Shown here one piece after another: positions 1 to 9,263 of a DNA stretch of 64,000 nucleotides. The translations under genes were made by a program, and so were the position numbers. Below the pieces are notes generated by a model. The model was not told where the DNA came from and did no database searches. It saw only the letters and a list, made by a program, of their open reading frames with translations. The number at the start of each line of letters is the position of its first letter. Within the stretch, counting starts at the first letter, position 1. Origin of the DNA: Companilactobacillus alimentarius DSM 20249 (GTDB lineage Bacteria; Bacillota; Bacilli; Lactobacillales; Lactobacillaceae); assembly GCF_002849895.1 (NCBI RefSeq), contig NZ_CP018868.1, positions 1 through 64,000 on the forward strand. Reading direction: 5' to 3'.

Positions 1-111
1 GCTTTTAACTTCGCCACCGTCCGCGGCAAAAACAACCTGGGCGTTCATCAAGCCCAAATAAATCGCAGTAGCTCCAGTAGTTGCTAACGCTTTTACTTTG
101 CTGAACTTCAT
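1..111 (-). CDS. VirB2/CagC-like pilin, 5' end only (cut by window edge)
   Basis: N-terminal 37 codons of the small pilin-like protein described in full at 48628-48963. It starts at the ATG complementing 109-111, after an AAGGAGG site. The rest lies across the circular junction at 48.6-48.85 kb. Confidence 0.75.
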   Translation of the reverse strand, partial: MKFSKVKALATTGATAIYLGLMNAQVVFAADGGEVKS

Positions 112-112
112 G

Positions 113-727
113 TTATTCCTCCTTCCTATCGTCTTCTGATGTTCGTAATTGAATTTGTTCTGCTTGCGTTTCTTCTGGTTCACGCTGATAGAACTTGTTC
201 AATTGTTCCTCGGCAATTTGCTGGCTTGGTAACGGATCAGTGGCTAATTTGACGCGACCATTTTCACTTGTGGCTAAGTAGTATTCTTTTTCAGACTGAC
301 CAAGTTCTTGCGTTTCCAAAACATGTAGATTATGTTCGTAACGTCCTAATGCGTTATCAACTTCCAACCCATAAAAACCAAGAAAGCCTTCTAAAAAACT
401 TTCACCAAAAAAGGTCATTTCATTTTTAATTTGCTTATATTGATGAGTTGGCTTATCACTAACTAGCTTTTCAGTTTTTTTGGCGTTCTTGCTGTCTTGA
501 TGACGATTAAACCAACTACTGATTTTTAATGGGTCGGTCTTAATCTGACGCTTAACGGTATTTTTGATTAATGCTTTCCGTACCTCGTCAATTGGTTTAC
601 CTTCCTGTTTCAATCGGTCTTGTAACTTGTCTTGATCCGCCAATTCTTGTTCGTCTTTAACCACGATAGCTTTCTGGCCATTATGAATTAGCTTGCCATT
701 AATGCCCTGCCAGCTTTCTACTTTCAT
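113..727 (-). CDS. Hypothetical conjugation-operon protein (first copy)
   Basis: Identical in translation to 48965-49579, where it is described. 204 residues, preceded by AGGAGG with a good spacer. Confidence 0.65.
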   Translation of the reverse strand: MKVESWQGINGKLIHNGQKAIVVKDEQELADQDKLQDRLKQEGKPIDEVRKALIKNTVKRQIKTDPLKISSWFNRHQDSKNAKKTEKLVSDKPTHQYKQIKNEMTFFGESFLEGFLGFYGLEVDNALGRYEHNLHVLETQELGQSEKEYYLATSENGRVKLATDPLPSQQIAEEQLNKFYQREPEETQAEQIQLRTSEDDRKEE

Positions 728-765
728 TGGATCACCTCCTTATATTGTTTGTTGGGTTAGAAATA

Positions 766-1074
766 TTAAACAACTAGCTTTCCCCTAACCCGCCCGGTAA
801 AATGGATTGTTAGGAGGGTGACACCTAGAAGTTGCGATTCTAGGTGCTGATCCCCGTTAGCACTACTATTGCTGACGAGGACGCCCTCTTTTTTTATGTG
901 ATCTCTGATCCATTCAATTCCTTGTGCTGATATTAGTTTGCTTTTGCCACCCTCCATAATCATATTTTTGGGTACTTCGCCCTTATGACGGCGTAGCCAT
1001 AAACTTACATAAGAACGACTGCGGCCTAACTTTTGGCTAGCTTGACCAAGGTTATACCATTCTTCTTTTGACAC
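766..1074 (-). CDS. Small helix-turn-helix protein, GTG start (first copy)
   Basis: Same translation as 49618-49926. The GTG start sits 8 bases after AAAGGAGGG; an ATG three bases upstream is in another frame. Confidence 0.65.
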   Translation of the reverse strand: MSKEEWYNLGQASQKLGRSRSYVSLWLRRHKGEVPKNMIMEGGKSKLISAQGIEWIRDHIKKEGVLVSNSSANGDQHLESQLLGVTLLTIHFTGRVRGKLVV

Positions 1075-1108
1075 ATCTTTTACCCTCCTTTCTTTAACCT
1101 ATGGCTCT

Positions 1109-1156
1109 ATTATATCGCTAAATGTACTCATTGTGTTCATTTAATTTTACATTTAG
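1109..1156 (-). promoter_or_regulatory. Promoter and palindromic operator of the transfer operon (first copy)
   Basis: Minus-strand TATAAT (complement of 1109-1114) with CTAAATGTA / TACATTTAG arms at 1118-1126 and 1148-1156. See the second copy at 49961-50008. Confidence 0.55.
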
Positions 1157-1157
1157 A

Positions 1158-3217
1158 TTACAAGTGCATGCCCCCATCTTCATGCCGGTTTCGAGTTTGG
1201 TGTTGCCGTTGCTTTTTCGTCATTTCCCACTCGGTTTCTTTCAGTCCACGTTCTTGCTTTTGCCGTTGGTAATCTTCATCACGAGCATATAGAACAGTCA
1301 TGATCGCATCACTAAAGGCCGTCTTTAAGTAATAGGCTGGACTAACTGGCTTATAATTTAGCGGTTGATAATGCCCCATATTTGCTTTTCTGTACTGGTC
1401 GTCCTTGGCTTGTTGCCCTTTTAACTGCTTTTGGATTTTCTCGATCTGACTGTTCTTAATCGTCGGATCGGCTTTGCATTCGCCAAAAAAGAGTTGTTTA
1501 GTGCCATCATGCTTTAAAACCCGTTGTAAGTGATGATTTTCTAACTGATCTAAGCTAAGCTGTCCCGATAAATAAGCTAGTCCTTGTTGATGTTCTTGGG
1601 GACTGAACACCTGTGGTGGATTTGCTTGCCACTGTTCAATTGTTTCAGCCTGACATGGCTTTAAAGCAGGATCATAGTACATCACGGCTGTATAGGCTTG
1701 TTCCTGTTTAGTCATTGGTAATTCATCTAAATCGCCTTTGGGAAAGGCCCTTTTCAATACTTCATGGTATTGCGTTTTAATGACTTGCTTAACGGCCATG
1801 ATTGTTCGCAATTCTTTGACTGCGCGAGTAATCTTTTGCTGCTCGGTTGGTGAATACTTTTCTAGTAGACCTTGATCAACGTGTTCTAGACTTTCTAAGC
1901 TATCATCATGAATCATCAGCGTATATTTAAGCTCGATTTTGACTTCCTTTTCTTGTTGCATTAATAACTTAAAACCAACGTATGGCCGCTTAGTAAAGGT
2001 CAATAATTGTTGGGTCAACAAATCATCACGAATGTTCATTAAACGTTCGTTTAATTCACTACCCTTGAAAACTGTTTGTTCGCTATCGGTTTCCTTAATT
2101 AATTCCCGTCGTTCAGCCGCGGTTGTCTGTTCAAAATCAAGCTCTGGATAAAGTTTTTTAGTCGTGCGATCAACCACTTTATTTAAGAGTTCATCTGCTT
2201 TTTTGAGTGAGCTTTCTTGTTGGTTAATCGTCAATAATTGCTTAGTGACATCTTCACCAACAGCGTGCTTAATTAAGGTACTGTTTTTCCAATTAAATAG
2301 CATGCGCCGCTTATCATCTAAACTTTCCAAACTAATATAAGTTTTCAGTTCGTGGCTTAACTCTTTGACCACTTTTTTCTCGTTAAACGAGAAGTGTTTA
2401 CTTAGGCTATCTAAATGACCTCTATTAATTACTTTTTCTTGGTTATTTTATAGCCAGCTTTGGACTTACGATAGTTCTTAACTTGTTGGTTAAATTCTTT
2501 TCTTTCATGCCGCTTACTATTGATTCCCTCATGTTGAGTTGGTGTATCATCTATTCCCTCCTCGATAAATGATTTTTCGCTGATCCGATCGGGAATATTT
2601 TTTTGCTCTAAAACTTGATTTACACTAACCGCCCAATTGTGCCGCCATTGATTGATTTTTTCTTTTTTATCCCAATCAACCAACCAAATTTTTCGGTTTC
2701 TCACATTCCCTGCAGGGGTCTTAGTTTTTATTACCATGACTATCTAAAATGTATTCGTTTTTGTTTTCTGTCCCCAAGTACCATCGGGGTTAAATGGGCG
2801 ATTGGTTAACATCACATGAGCGTGCGGATTACCTGGGTGGTCGCGATGAATTGCCACGTCGGCTACCATGCCCTCATCAACAAAATTTTCTTGCACATAT
2901 TTTGTCAGTAATTCTTTCTGTTCGGATTCACTTAATTCTACCGGTAAAGCCACGTTAAACTCTTTTGCATACCGTGAGTTTGATTTACGATCTTTCTTTT
3001 CAACTTCATTCCACAACTGCTCTCGATCACTCGCCCATTCAGGTGAATTTTTTGGCGTCAAAATAAAGCTTTCTGGCATGATCGATCGGGCATAAAAATA
3101 GTGGCGACCTTCCTTATCATCAAATAGCTTTTCACCACTTCGATAAGCGGCACTGGCAATCGCACTTCGTCCTTTACCAGCACTAATATTACTAAAACTC
3201 ATATGAAAAATTGCCAT
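1158..3217 (-). pseudogene. MobA/MobL relaxase, first copy, broken by indels
   Basis: Same gene as 50010-52070, but read here as three fragments. Against the intact copy this one has one T fewer near 2448, one T more near 2727 and one G fewer near 2757. The damage is two homopolymer slips plus a lost base close to the window edge, so it is almost certainly a sequencing error, not a decayed gene. Confidence 0.85.
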
Positions 3218-3303
3218 GTCGGTCACCACCTTTCTTGAGTTTATGGGTTTGACTTGTTGTCGCCATCGGCGACTTCTAATACAGGTTTAATGGGTTTAGC
3301 ACA

Positions 3304-3335
3304 ACGTCATCAAAGATGACGTGTAAGTGCGCATT
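3304..3335. other. oriT (first copy)
   Basis: Perfect inverted repeat ACGTCATC-AAA-GATGACGT followed by GTAAGTGCGCATT. See 52160-52191. Confidence 0.7.
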
Positions 3336-3482
3336 GACCTCGTTTCACTCGGTCTTCTGATTCTCTTATCTTTAACTTAGTGTATGCCTTCCGCTTCGCT
3401 ATTTCAACTTTTATACTTTGACTTAACGTTTCCCTATGATATAGTGTCGGTGATTATTTCTAATATGATTGGAGGGATCGTT

Positions 3483-3691
3483 ATGTCTCAAAGTAACTTA
3501 GAAAAACAAGAATCTAAATTAAAAGCCCTTAATCAAAAAATTAAGGACGAAAAAATAAGATTGAACAACGGCTAGGTAAACAAATCATCAGTCAAGCCAA
3601 TTTAGATTATGCTAATTTGTCTAACGATCAGATTAAGCTTTTAGCCAAGCAATTTTCTGAATTTTTAAAGGTAAAGTCCGTAGATCATTAG
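3483..3691 (+). pseudogene. Small relaxosome-like protein, first copy, frameshifted
   Basis: Same gene as 52340-52549 with one A missing from a seven-A run near 3549, which ends the reading early. Its promoter has also lost a T near 3435, shortening the spacer from 17 to 16. Both look like sequencing slips. Confidence 0.75.
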
Positions 3692-3713
3692 CCATACGAG
3701 ATGGGGAAATTCC

Positions 3714-3992
3714 ATGTCTAATCAATATGAAAAACTAGTCGAGCAGCAAGCGCGTTTAAAACAAAAAATTGAGCGAGAAGATTTTAAATTACGACAATCT
3801 AAATACTATGAAAATCGGCAAGCCCGCAAAGCCCGTTCTCGCCGATTAATTCAAAAAGGGGCTTTGCTCGAAAAATACTTTCAAGCTGATAACCTCTCGG
3901 TCGAACAAACCGAAGAACTTTTAAAAATATTTGCTGACTATGTTAACGCCCATAAACCGGATAAATTAAAAAACGATCAACCTAATAACTAG
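3714..3992 (+). CDS. Small basic relaxosome-like protein (first copy)
   Basis: Identical to 52572-52850; 92 residues, ATG after a weak GGGGAAA-type site. Confidence 0.65.
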   Translation: MSNQYEKLVEQQARLKQKIEREDFKLRQSKYYENRQARKARSRRLIQKGALLEKYFQADNLSVEQTEELLKIFADYVNAHKPDKLKNDQPNN

Positions 3993-4005
3993 GCCGATCG
4001 TTTTT
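3969..4005. terminator. Bidirectional terminator between convergent genes (first copy)
   Basis: AAAAACGATC (3969-3978) pairs with GATCGTTTTT (3996-4005) around an 17-base loop. The hairpin spans the stop codons of both convergent genes, and the flanking A and T runs make it work in both directions. Confidence 0.8.
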
Positions 4006-4662
4006 ATTTTCTGGATCATTTTTAGGCTTTACTTCTGGGTTTTGATCTGCAAAATTTTGTAACTGCTTTTGCACCTTTTCTGGATAAGTAATATTTTGGT
4101 TTATCCAAGGAAAATGCCTCAAATCGTTCTTAAAAACTTGTCCCTTCTCTCTTGCATAAACAGAGGTAAACTTTTCGCTATTATCATAGATCATGACCTT
4201 ATCAGATTTAAAGGCCACTAATGGCAAATTATGTTTGGATTGCTGATAACGTTTCTTGATCGTTGCTACTGGAACACCGTGGCCACCTTTTTGTACCCGT
4301 TCGTTGACCCTTTGGATAGCTAAATTTTCATCTCGCAAAGCAACATATAATAAAGTCACTTCAAAGCCATTTTTGTGAGCTTTGTCAATCAAATTGAGTT
4401 GAGCTTTGCCTCTACCTGCCAGTGTTGTTTCTACGTGAATACTTTGCTGGTGATCTAAAGCATAGTGTAGTTGTTTGATTTCTTCTTTCATGGCTTTTAA
4501 GTTGTCACTATCTTTATGCCAATCGCCACCCATTTGTCTTAAAAGTTCATCAGCGTTAATCCGTTTTGTTTTGTCAAACAAGATGGGAAATGTATCGTAT
4601 AGCGTACTTTTTCCTGCTCCGTTAATACCAGCAACAATTATATATTGGGGTTTATCTATCAA
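3982..4662 (-). CDS. Zeta-family toxin kinase (first copy)
   Basis: Identical in translation to 52840-53520, where it is described. Confidence 0.8.
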   Translation of the reverse strand: MIDKPQYIIVAGINGAGKSTLYDTFPILFDKTKRINADELLRQMGGDWHKDSDNLKAMKEEIKQLHYALDHQQSIHVETTLAGRGKAQLNLIDKAHKNGFEVTLLYVALRDENLAIQRVNERVQKGGHGVPVATIKKRYQQSKHNLPLVAFKSDKVMIYDNSEKFTSVYAREKGQVFKNDLRHFPWINQNITYPEKVQKQLQNFADQNPEVKPKNDPENKNDRPSY

Positions 4663-4850
4663 CGGACAAAGTCCTTTCGCTTAATAACCTCATCTTGCCT
4701 TTTATCTAAAAAGTAGGTATATAAAGCGTCATATACTTTGCGCTTTTCTGGATCTGGCTCATGTAATGACTTATCAAGTAAATCTTTTAAATCAGTTTCT
4801 TTGGCAATTTCAAAAAAGTCATTAATTGTGATTGTATCTTTCATGTTCAT
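4659..4850 (-). CDS. Putative epsilon-type antitoxin (first copy)
   Basis: Identical to 53517-53708; overlaps the zeta start by 4 bases. Confidence 0.6.
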   Translation of the reverse strand: MNMKDTITINDFFEIAKETDLKDLLDKSLHEPDPEKRKVYDALYTYFLDKRQDEVIKRKDFVR

Positions 4851-4890
4851 CACACTTCCCAGTTATTAATTTATTTAATCTGATAAGCCA

Positions 4891-5172
4891 TTAGTCCTCA
4901 TCTGGATCATTGAGCCAATCAGCGACTTCTTTAGCGTCTTTGAACTCTGTTACTGGTGTCTCTTTGGTAGCCTTTAAAAGGCTTAAATTAGCTCTTTCGG
5001 CTTCGCTCAGGGCTGGTTTAAACGGTAATGCTGCGTCAGCTACGATCCGCTTATAAAACATATTGATCGCGGTAGTTGGGTTTAGACCTAACTGGCTTAA
5101 AACGGCTTCGGTATTATCTGCCAATTCTTTGTCAATCTGGACTTGTACGCGTTTCTTTTCCTTAACTGCCAT
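4891..5172 (-). CDS. RelB/DinJ-family RHH protein (first copy)
   Basis: Identical to 53749-54030, first gene of the toxin operon. Confidence 0.75.
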   Translation of the reverse strand: MAVKEKKRVQVQIDKELADNTEAVLSQLGLNPTTAINMFYKRIVADAALPFKPALSEAERANLSLLKATKETPVTEFKDAKEVADWLNDPDED

Positions 5173-5203
5173 GATTTTCTCGCCCCCCTTTATTACTACT
5201 CAC

Positions 5204-5232
5204 ATTATACTAATCTTTGAGTACCATCTCAA
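5204..5232 (-). promoter_or_regulatory. Promoter of the RelB-epsilon-zeta operon (first copy)
   Basis: Minus-strand TTGAGA (5227-5232), 17-base spacer, TATAAT (5204-5209). The dyad TTGAG-N6-CTCAA covers the -35 box and its downstream edge, a likely site for autorepression by the RHH protein. Confidence 0.7.
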
Positions 5233-5398
5233 TTAGTCTGCTTCTTTAAAAGTTGTGAATTTAAGTTTGCTGTCCTTTCCGCAATGGCACTTATACAACG
5301 TTCCTAAAGTGCCCGTAAGCGCATTTTAAAACTCGTTTAATATAATTATGCTCTATCTGTTTAAAACAGCTTAAATGGCCTTATATAGCTTTTTAGTT

Positions 5399-6477
5399 TT
5401 AAGCACGCTCATCGTTAGGGTGTTTGGCCGCATATTCTCTAGCCGCTTGTTTATTCCACCAAACGCCAAATAGGTTTTGCATGGTGCCGTACAAGTAGTT
5501 TTCCACGTTCTTGATGTGCTTCTCATTGCTTCTAAGGGCGTTAAAGTAGCGTCTCAAGGCTTTAGTCATCAAAGGCTTCAGTTCCTCATCATCAAGTGGA
5601 ATTATGACGCCAATGTCCTGATGATCCTTTTCAACTCGATATTTAGCATTCAAGATGATACCAATAAACCGGCGCATTTGTTGCGGGGTACGGCACCAAA
5701 AACTAAGTAGTTGCACAGCTTCGGGTTCTAAGAAAACCGGTAAGCCACTGTCTTCATCAGTTAAGAAGTCATTAGCATGGGTCACCAAATCTCGGTTTTG
5801 GGTTTCTAGTTCTGCTGGTGAAAAATGGGCTGTGGAAAAGTCCAACTTTTGAGTATCTATATTGTATCTATTAGTATCTAAATTATTAGTATAGTCTAGA
5901 TCTTGTCTCTTTTTGAGAAGTCCGCTTGTACCAAGGGATTCAGACGTATCAGAAACGGTATCATGCGGGTTTCTCTTTTTGAGAAGTCCGCTTGTACCAA
6001 GGGGTTCAACGGTATCATGCGGGTTTCTCTTTTGAGAAGTCCGCTTGTACCAAGGGGTTCAGGCGATTTTAATGGCTCTCGCTTAATATAAACGTCTTTT
6101 GCTGTTACTTCCAAATCTGCCAAATATAATCTATTTGGTTCGTTTTTGCCTGATCTTGGATTAAACCCCATATGTTTTTGATACAAAAGGTTCGCGTCCA
6201 TTAATTCGTGTTTAATCTTATTGATTTTATTATTTGACCAGTTTCGTAAATCTTTTAGTTCATTGTTTGTGTATATGAAATATACGTTGTTATTTTCGTC
6301 AACCCAATTATTGCTTAGTGAGTAACTTAGACGATCGCGTAACACCGAATAAAGTAAAATGGCACTATCGCTAAGATCCTTATATTTTTCCCCTTGGAGT
6401 AAGATCTGCGGCAAAGCGTAAAACTTTACTTCATAGGCCCTTTTAGCATTTGTAAAGTTGAAGTTTGATTGATCCAT
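5399..6477 (-). pseudogene. repA: RepA_N-type initiator, first copy, frameshifted
   Basis: Same gene as 54257-55336. One T is missing from a five-T run near 6028, inside the third iteron, so the frame breaks between the N-terminal and C-terminal halves. The other copy is intact, so this is best treated as a sequencing error. Confidence 0.85.
5907..6061. repeat. Iterons inside repA (first copy)
   Basis: Three 36-bp repeats, as at 54765-54920, the last one short by one T. Confidence 0.75.
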
Positions 6478-6638
6478 AATAAAAGCTCCCTTTCTTAACT
6501 GACACACGTCGTCTTAAAGAGAGTTGCTAAAACATCTGACTTGTTTTAAAATACAAATCTGATATGCTTTAACTGAATTACAAAGCGAACATTGGACGTG
6601 ATCGGCTTTGTAAATTCACCGGCATGTGTCTATTCTGG

Positions 6639-6662
6639 GTTGCCCATACGGCAACTTTTTTT
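6639..6662 (+). terminator. Hairpin with T run in the rep leader region
   Basis: GTTGCC (6639-6644), loop CATAC, GGCAAC (6650-6655), then seven Ts. On the plus strand it is a standard intrinsic terminator; on the minus strand it is a hairpin within the long rep leader. Second copy at 55498-55521. Confidence 0.6.
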
Positions 6663-6782
6663 AATTTCTAACAACAAAAATGGACTAAATAGCATTGGTT
6701 AGCCACTTAGCCCATTGGATTCAATTTGTTTTTAACTATCCTTCACTTGTCCCATAGGACTGGTTTGCGGTATAATTAACCT

Positions 6783-6906
6783 ACAAATTAAGAACAATGT
6801 TCAGACGATTTTAACTTGGCGGTCTAAATCGTCTGAATCTAAGTAGCTCGCTATTAGCTACTTGCTAAACCTAAAATCCCCGATTCCTCGTGAATCGGGG
6901 ATTTTT
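6783..6906 (+). ncRNA. Antisense (counter-transcribed) RNA over the rep leader
   Basis: A plus-strand promoter (TTGTCC at 6747-6752, 18-base spacer, TATAAT at 6771-6776) precedes a non-coding stretch of about 124 bases that ends in a strong terminator at 6873-6906. The first stem is a perfect 12-bp repeat, TTCAGACGATTT (6800-6811) / AAATCGTCTGAA (6826-6837). Its loop contains TTGGCG, the loop motif known from antisense RNAs that control plasmid copy number. A second small stem AAGTAGCT/AGCTACTT follows. rep is transcribed the opposite way from a promoter near 6949-6977, so this RNA lies antisense to the rep mRNA leader. RepA_N plasmids such as pSK41 use this kind of control; the role here is inferred. 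Confidence 0.72.
6873..6906 (+). terminator. Terminator of the antisense RNA
   Basis: AAAATCCCCGATTC (6873-6886), loop CTCGT, GAATCGGGGATTTTT (6892-6906). Second copy at 55732-55765. Confidence 0.85.
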
Positions 6907-6948
6907 CTGTTTAGCTTGATCTATTTATTCGGTTGTTAAATTAATCTT

Positions 6949-6977
6949 AGTCTAGCATAGCGCTTACCTACAGGCAA
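6949..6977 (-). promoter_or_regulatory. Candidate rep promoter
   Basis: Minus strand TTGCCT (6972-6977), 17-base spacer, TAGACT (6949-6954); both boxes are 4 of 6. It would give a leader of about 460 bases before the rep ATG at 6477, wholly covering the antisense RNA. Second copy at 55808-55836. Confidence 0.45.
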
Positions 6978-7021
6978 CCGTATTTGGTTTAGTGCACTTT
7001 ACTAGTTTTTACCTAATCACA

Positions 7022-7066
7022 AATTAATCAAGCGAACAAATTGCGTATTTACTTGTTTGATTAATT
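7022..7066. repeat. Inverted repeat downstream of the partition genes
   Basis: AATTAATCAA (7022-7031) and TTGATTAATT (7057-7066), perfect 10-bp arms around 25 bases, just past the stop of the RHH gene. It could be a terminator for parA-RHH or part of a centromere; no direct evidence chooses between them. Second copy at 55881-55925. Confidence 0.5.
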
Positions 7067-7083
7067 ATTTATTTATTTAACTG

Positions 7084-7332
7084 CTAAATTGCATCTATGA
7101 TTGAAGCTAAGAATTCTGAACGATTTTTAAATCCGTTTTTTCGGGCAGCCGTATCCATTTTTTTAAGTTGACTTTCAGTAATTGAGAAGGTCACAGATCG
7201 CTTACGCTCTACTTCCTTTCGGCTGATATTTTTCAAAAATGCGACTGCATCTTTCTTGTTGTCTTTCAATGTAGTTTCGTAACTTTCTCTCATTTCTTCG
7301 TCTTTTTTATGGTTGAATGAATCTAAACTCAT
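7084..7332 (-). CDS. Ribbon-helix-helix partition partner (ParB-like)
   Basis: 82-residue charged protein directly after ParA (13 bases between them). The first half is rich in Lys, Glu and Asp. The C-terminal part starting at ERKRSVTFSITESQLKKMD, then an amphipathic helix ending in SEFLASIIDAI, fits a ribbon-helix-helix DNA-binding fold. Small RHH proteins next to ParA are centromere-binding adaptors in many Gram-positive plasmids, so the likely job is to bind a parS-like site and stimulate the ATPase; it may also autoregulate. No ParB-type HTH is present. Family call is by pattern and context. Confidence 0.65.
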   Translation of the reverse strand: MSLDSFNHKKDEEMRESYETTLKDNKKDAVAFLKNISRKEVERKRSVTFSITESQLKKMDTAARKNGFKNRSEFLASIIDAI

Positions 7333-7345
7333 AATCTAACTCTCC

Positions 7346-8152
7346 TTACTTGGTTTTATTTGCTAATTCTTGAAAAAGATGATCGGCGTGTTCTATGAAC
7401 TTTTGATTTTGCTTTAAAATGGATTCATCATGATTGGCTAATTCAAATATTGAAGCGTGCCTTGCAGTAGCTTTATTAAAGAGCTCTCTTTCAGGAATTA
7501 TAGTTGCGACTGTTTCATCGCCTTCTATGTGTTTTAGCAAATCGCGAGACATGCTTGTATTATGTCTAATCATATTACCGATAAAGAAAAGCTTTGCGTC
7601 AACGTAAGTTTCGCCAGTTCGATAGTCAAAAAGTGATTTTCTGAATTTTTCGAGTCGTGTTTCTAGGTCAAACTTGGCATTGTAGCCATGTTCACTGGGT
7701 GTAATGGGACTAAGCAGGTAATTACTGATAGCAATAGCGTTTTTAGTGATGGTGCTAAAATCTGGGTGCGTATCAATTAAGATATAGTCATAGTCGGTTA
7801 AGCTTAATGAATCGGAGTTGTTTTTAAACCACATGAACAACATCATTTCTTTGTTACTGTTATTTTCTAGATAACTTCCTAAAACATCTAGGTCTATAAA
7901 ACCGGCTATTAAATCTAGATTCGGTCCGACACTGTCAATTTTTACTTTTTGAGCATTGTCATTTTCTTTAAACGCTTCAGCGATGGTATTGTTTCGTCGT
8001 GTTTTTTCAAAAACGGTTGTTAAATTGCACTGATGGTCTAAATCTATTAATAGAACCTTCTTACCATGTTTGGCTAACCAATCACCATAATTTAAAGTCA
8101 AGGTTGTTTTACCAACACCACCCTTGATAGCAGTAAAAGTAATAATCTTCAT
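7346..8152 (-). CDS. parA: ParA-family partition ATPase
   Basis: 268 residues from the ATG complementing 8150-8152, chosen because AAGGAGG lies 7 bases upstream; a start 19 codons earlier has no site. It opens with the deviant Walker A box KGGVGKTT (residues 10-17), has DLDHQCN in the A' position and a DYILIDTHPDF Walker B-like strand. This is the ParA/MinD family, which moves or positions plasmid copies using ATP and non-specific DNA binding. It is the first gene of a two-gene operon with the RHH protein. The promoter region holds direct TTTATTTATT / TTTGTTTG tracts that may be operator or centromere sequence. Confidence 0.9.
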   Translation of the reverse strand: MKIITFTAIKGGVGKTTLTLNYGDWLAKHGKKVLLIDLDHQCNLTTVFEKTRRNNTIAEAFKENDNAQKVKIDSVGPNLDLIAGFIDLDVLGSYLENNSNKEMMLFMWFKNNSDSLSLTDYDYILIDTHPDFSTITKNAIAISNYLLSPITPSEHGYNAKFDLETRLEKFRKSLFDYRTGETYVDAKLFFIGNMIRHNTSMSRDLLKHIEGDETVATIIPERELFNKATARHASIFELANHDESILKQNQKFIEHADHLFQELANKTK

Positions 8153-8177
8153 CTTGATACCTCCTTCATCTAGCTTA

Positions 8178-8220
8178 ATTATATCATTAGTAGACAAATA
8201 AATAAACAAACAATTTATTA
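8178..8220 (-). promoter_or_regulatory. parA promoter with repeat tract
   Basis: Minus-strand TATAAT (complement of 8178-8183), about 26 bases before the ParA ATG. Upstream are short direct TTTG/TTTA repeats (8193-8215) in the position of a -35 region and operator; no good -35 hexamer is visible. Second copy at 57037-57079. Confidence 0.5.
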
Positions 8221-8248
8221 AATAATTAAGCTGACAATTAACTCATTT

Positions 8249-8842
8249 TTAAAGCTCATTTTTAAAGATTCTATATTTTTTGCGATATCTGATAAAGGTC
8301 GTCCGTTTAATCCCTGTATTACGGGCAACATCTACATCACTCATGCCTGCCTGATAAAGTTTAAAAGCATGTTGCAAGCGGGGATCGTCTTGGGTGTATT
8401 GGGGTTTGCGTCCATGATATTTGCCCTGCTGCTTGGCCAGAGAAATCCCTTGTTGTTGACGCTCAATGATCCGCTTACGCTCACTTTCAGCCTGGTACTT
8501 ATACAGTTCAATAATGAGATTGGTCATGAGTTGACGTAAATTGGGGTCAGCAATCCCCGTCATGGACGGTAAATTCAACACATCTAGGGTGGCACCCTTA
8601 TTTTGAATGGAGTTCATGATCTGAGTTAAATCCTGGTTGTTTCTGCCTAAGCGATCTAGTTCAGTGACCAGGACAATATCACCCTCACGAATATAGGCCA
8701 GCATTTTTTGCAGTTCTGGCCGATTAGTGTTAGCCCCACTTAATTTATCCGTAAATAATTTATCAACGTCTTTTAAAGCCGCTAACTGTCGATCTAAATG
8801 TTGCTCCTTGGAACTCACACGCGCATAACCGATTTTAGCCAT
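8249..8842 (-). CDS. Serine resolvase/invertase of the Tn3 type
   Basis: 197 residues. The N-terminal catalytic domain starts IGYARVSSKEQ with the nucleophile Ser10 and has the LTELDRLGRNNQDL segment typical of resolvases. After the long E helix there is a C-terminal HTH (GMSDVDVARNTGIKRTTF). Such enzymes recombine two res sites and on plasmids resolve multimers. ATG is preceded by AGGAG with an 8-base spacer. Just upstream are a GTTC-ATTA-GAAC dyad and imperfect CTAG-N-ATAGCA repeats near 8888 and 8918, which are candidate res subsites; a complete three-part res site was not resolved. Confidence 0.88.
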   Translation of the reverse strand: MAKIGYARVSSKEQHLDRQLAALKDVDKLFTDKLSGANTNRPELQKMLAYIREGDIVLVTELDRLGRNNQDLTQIMNSIQNKGATLDVLNLPSMTGIADPNLRQLMTNLIIELYKYQAESERKRIIERQQQGISLAKQQGKYHGRKPQYTQDDPRLQHAFKLYQAGMSDVDVARNTGIKRTTFIRYRKKYRIFKNEL

Positions 8843-9177
8843 TTCCAGTTCTCCTTTTGGACAGTTCTAATGAACATTTGTAATTCCTAGTATAGCACAG
8901 AATCAAAAAAGGCCACTAGGGTATAGCAGAGCGGACCACTTGAAACTTCTAACTCCACTAAAATCCGAGAAATGACCAAGAAAAATGACAACTCTTCGAA
9001 TATTGTTACTTCAAATTAAAATCAAAAATGATTACCTTAAAAATTGAGGTTTTTTAATTAAAATAATATTATTTTATGCTGTGTTATCCGCAATTCTAAA
9101 TCTGGATCATAGTGATATTTGATAGCTTTGTAGCAGTATGTAAATAAAATTATTATTCTGATAAAGGCAAGCAACGA
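8843..9177. other. Intergenic region between resolvase and oxidoreductase
   Basis: About 335 bases with no supported gene. The first 100 bases hold the candidate resolvase operator/res repeats. The rest is AT-rich with no convincing ORF, hairpin or repeat. Second copy at 57702-58036. Confidence 0.6.
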
Positions 9178-9206
9178 TTGACAATTCTGAGCGTTATTTT
9201 TCGAAT
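9178..9206 (+). promoter_or_regulatory. Candidate promoter of the oxidoreductase gene
   Basis: Perfect TTGACA at 9178-9183, 17-base spacer, TCGAAT (4 of 6) at 9201-9206. A TATATT at 9218 is an alternative -10. Second copy at 58037-58065. Confidence 0.45.
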
Positions 9207-9263
9207 CATGGCGTTTTTATATTACAATGATCCTAGAAAAAGTAAAGTTATGGAGGCGATTAG

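Noticed and set aside
105-260. tRNA or rRNA genes anywhere in the window
   Set aside because: No cloverleaf with conserved TTCRA loop or rRNA-like sequence was noticed on either strand; not an exhaustive search.
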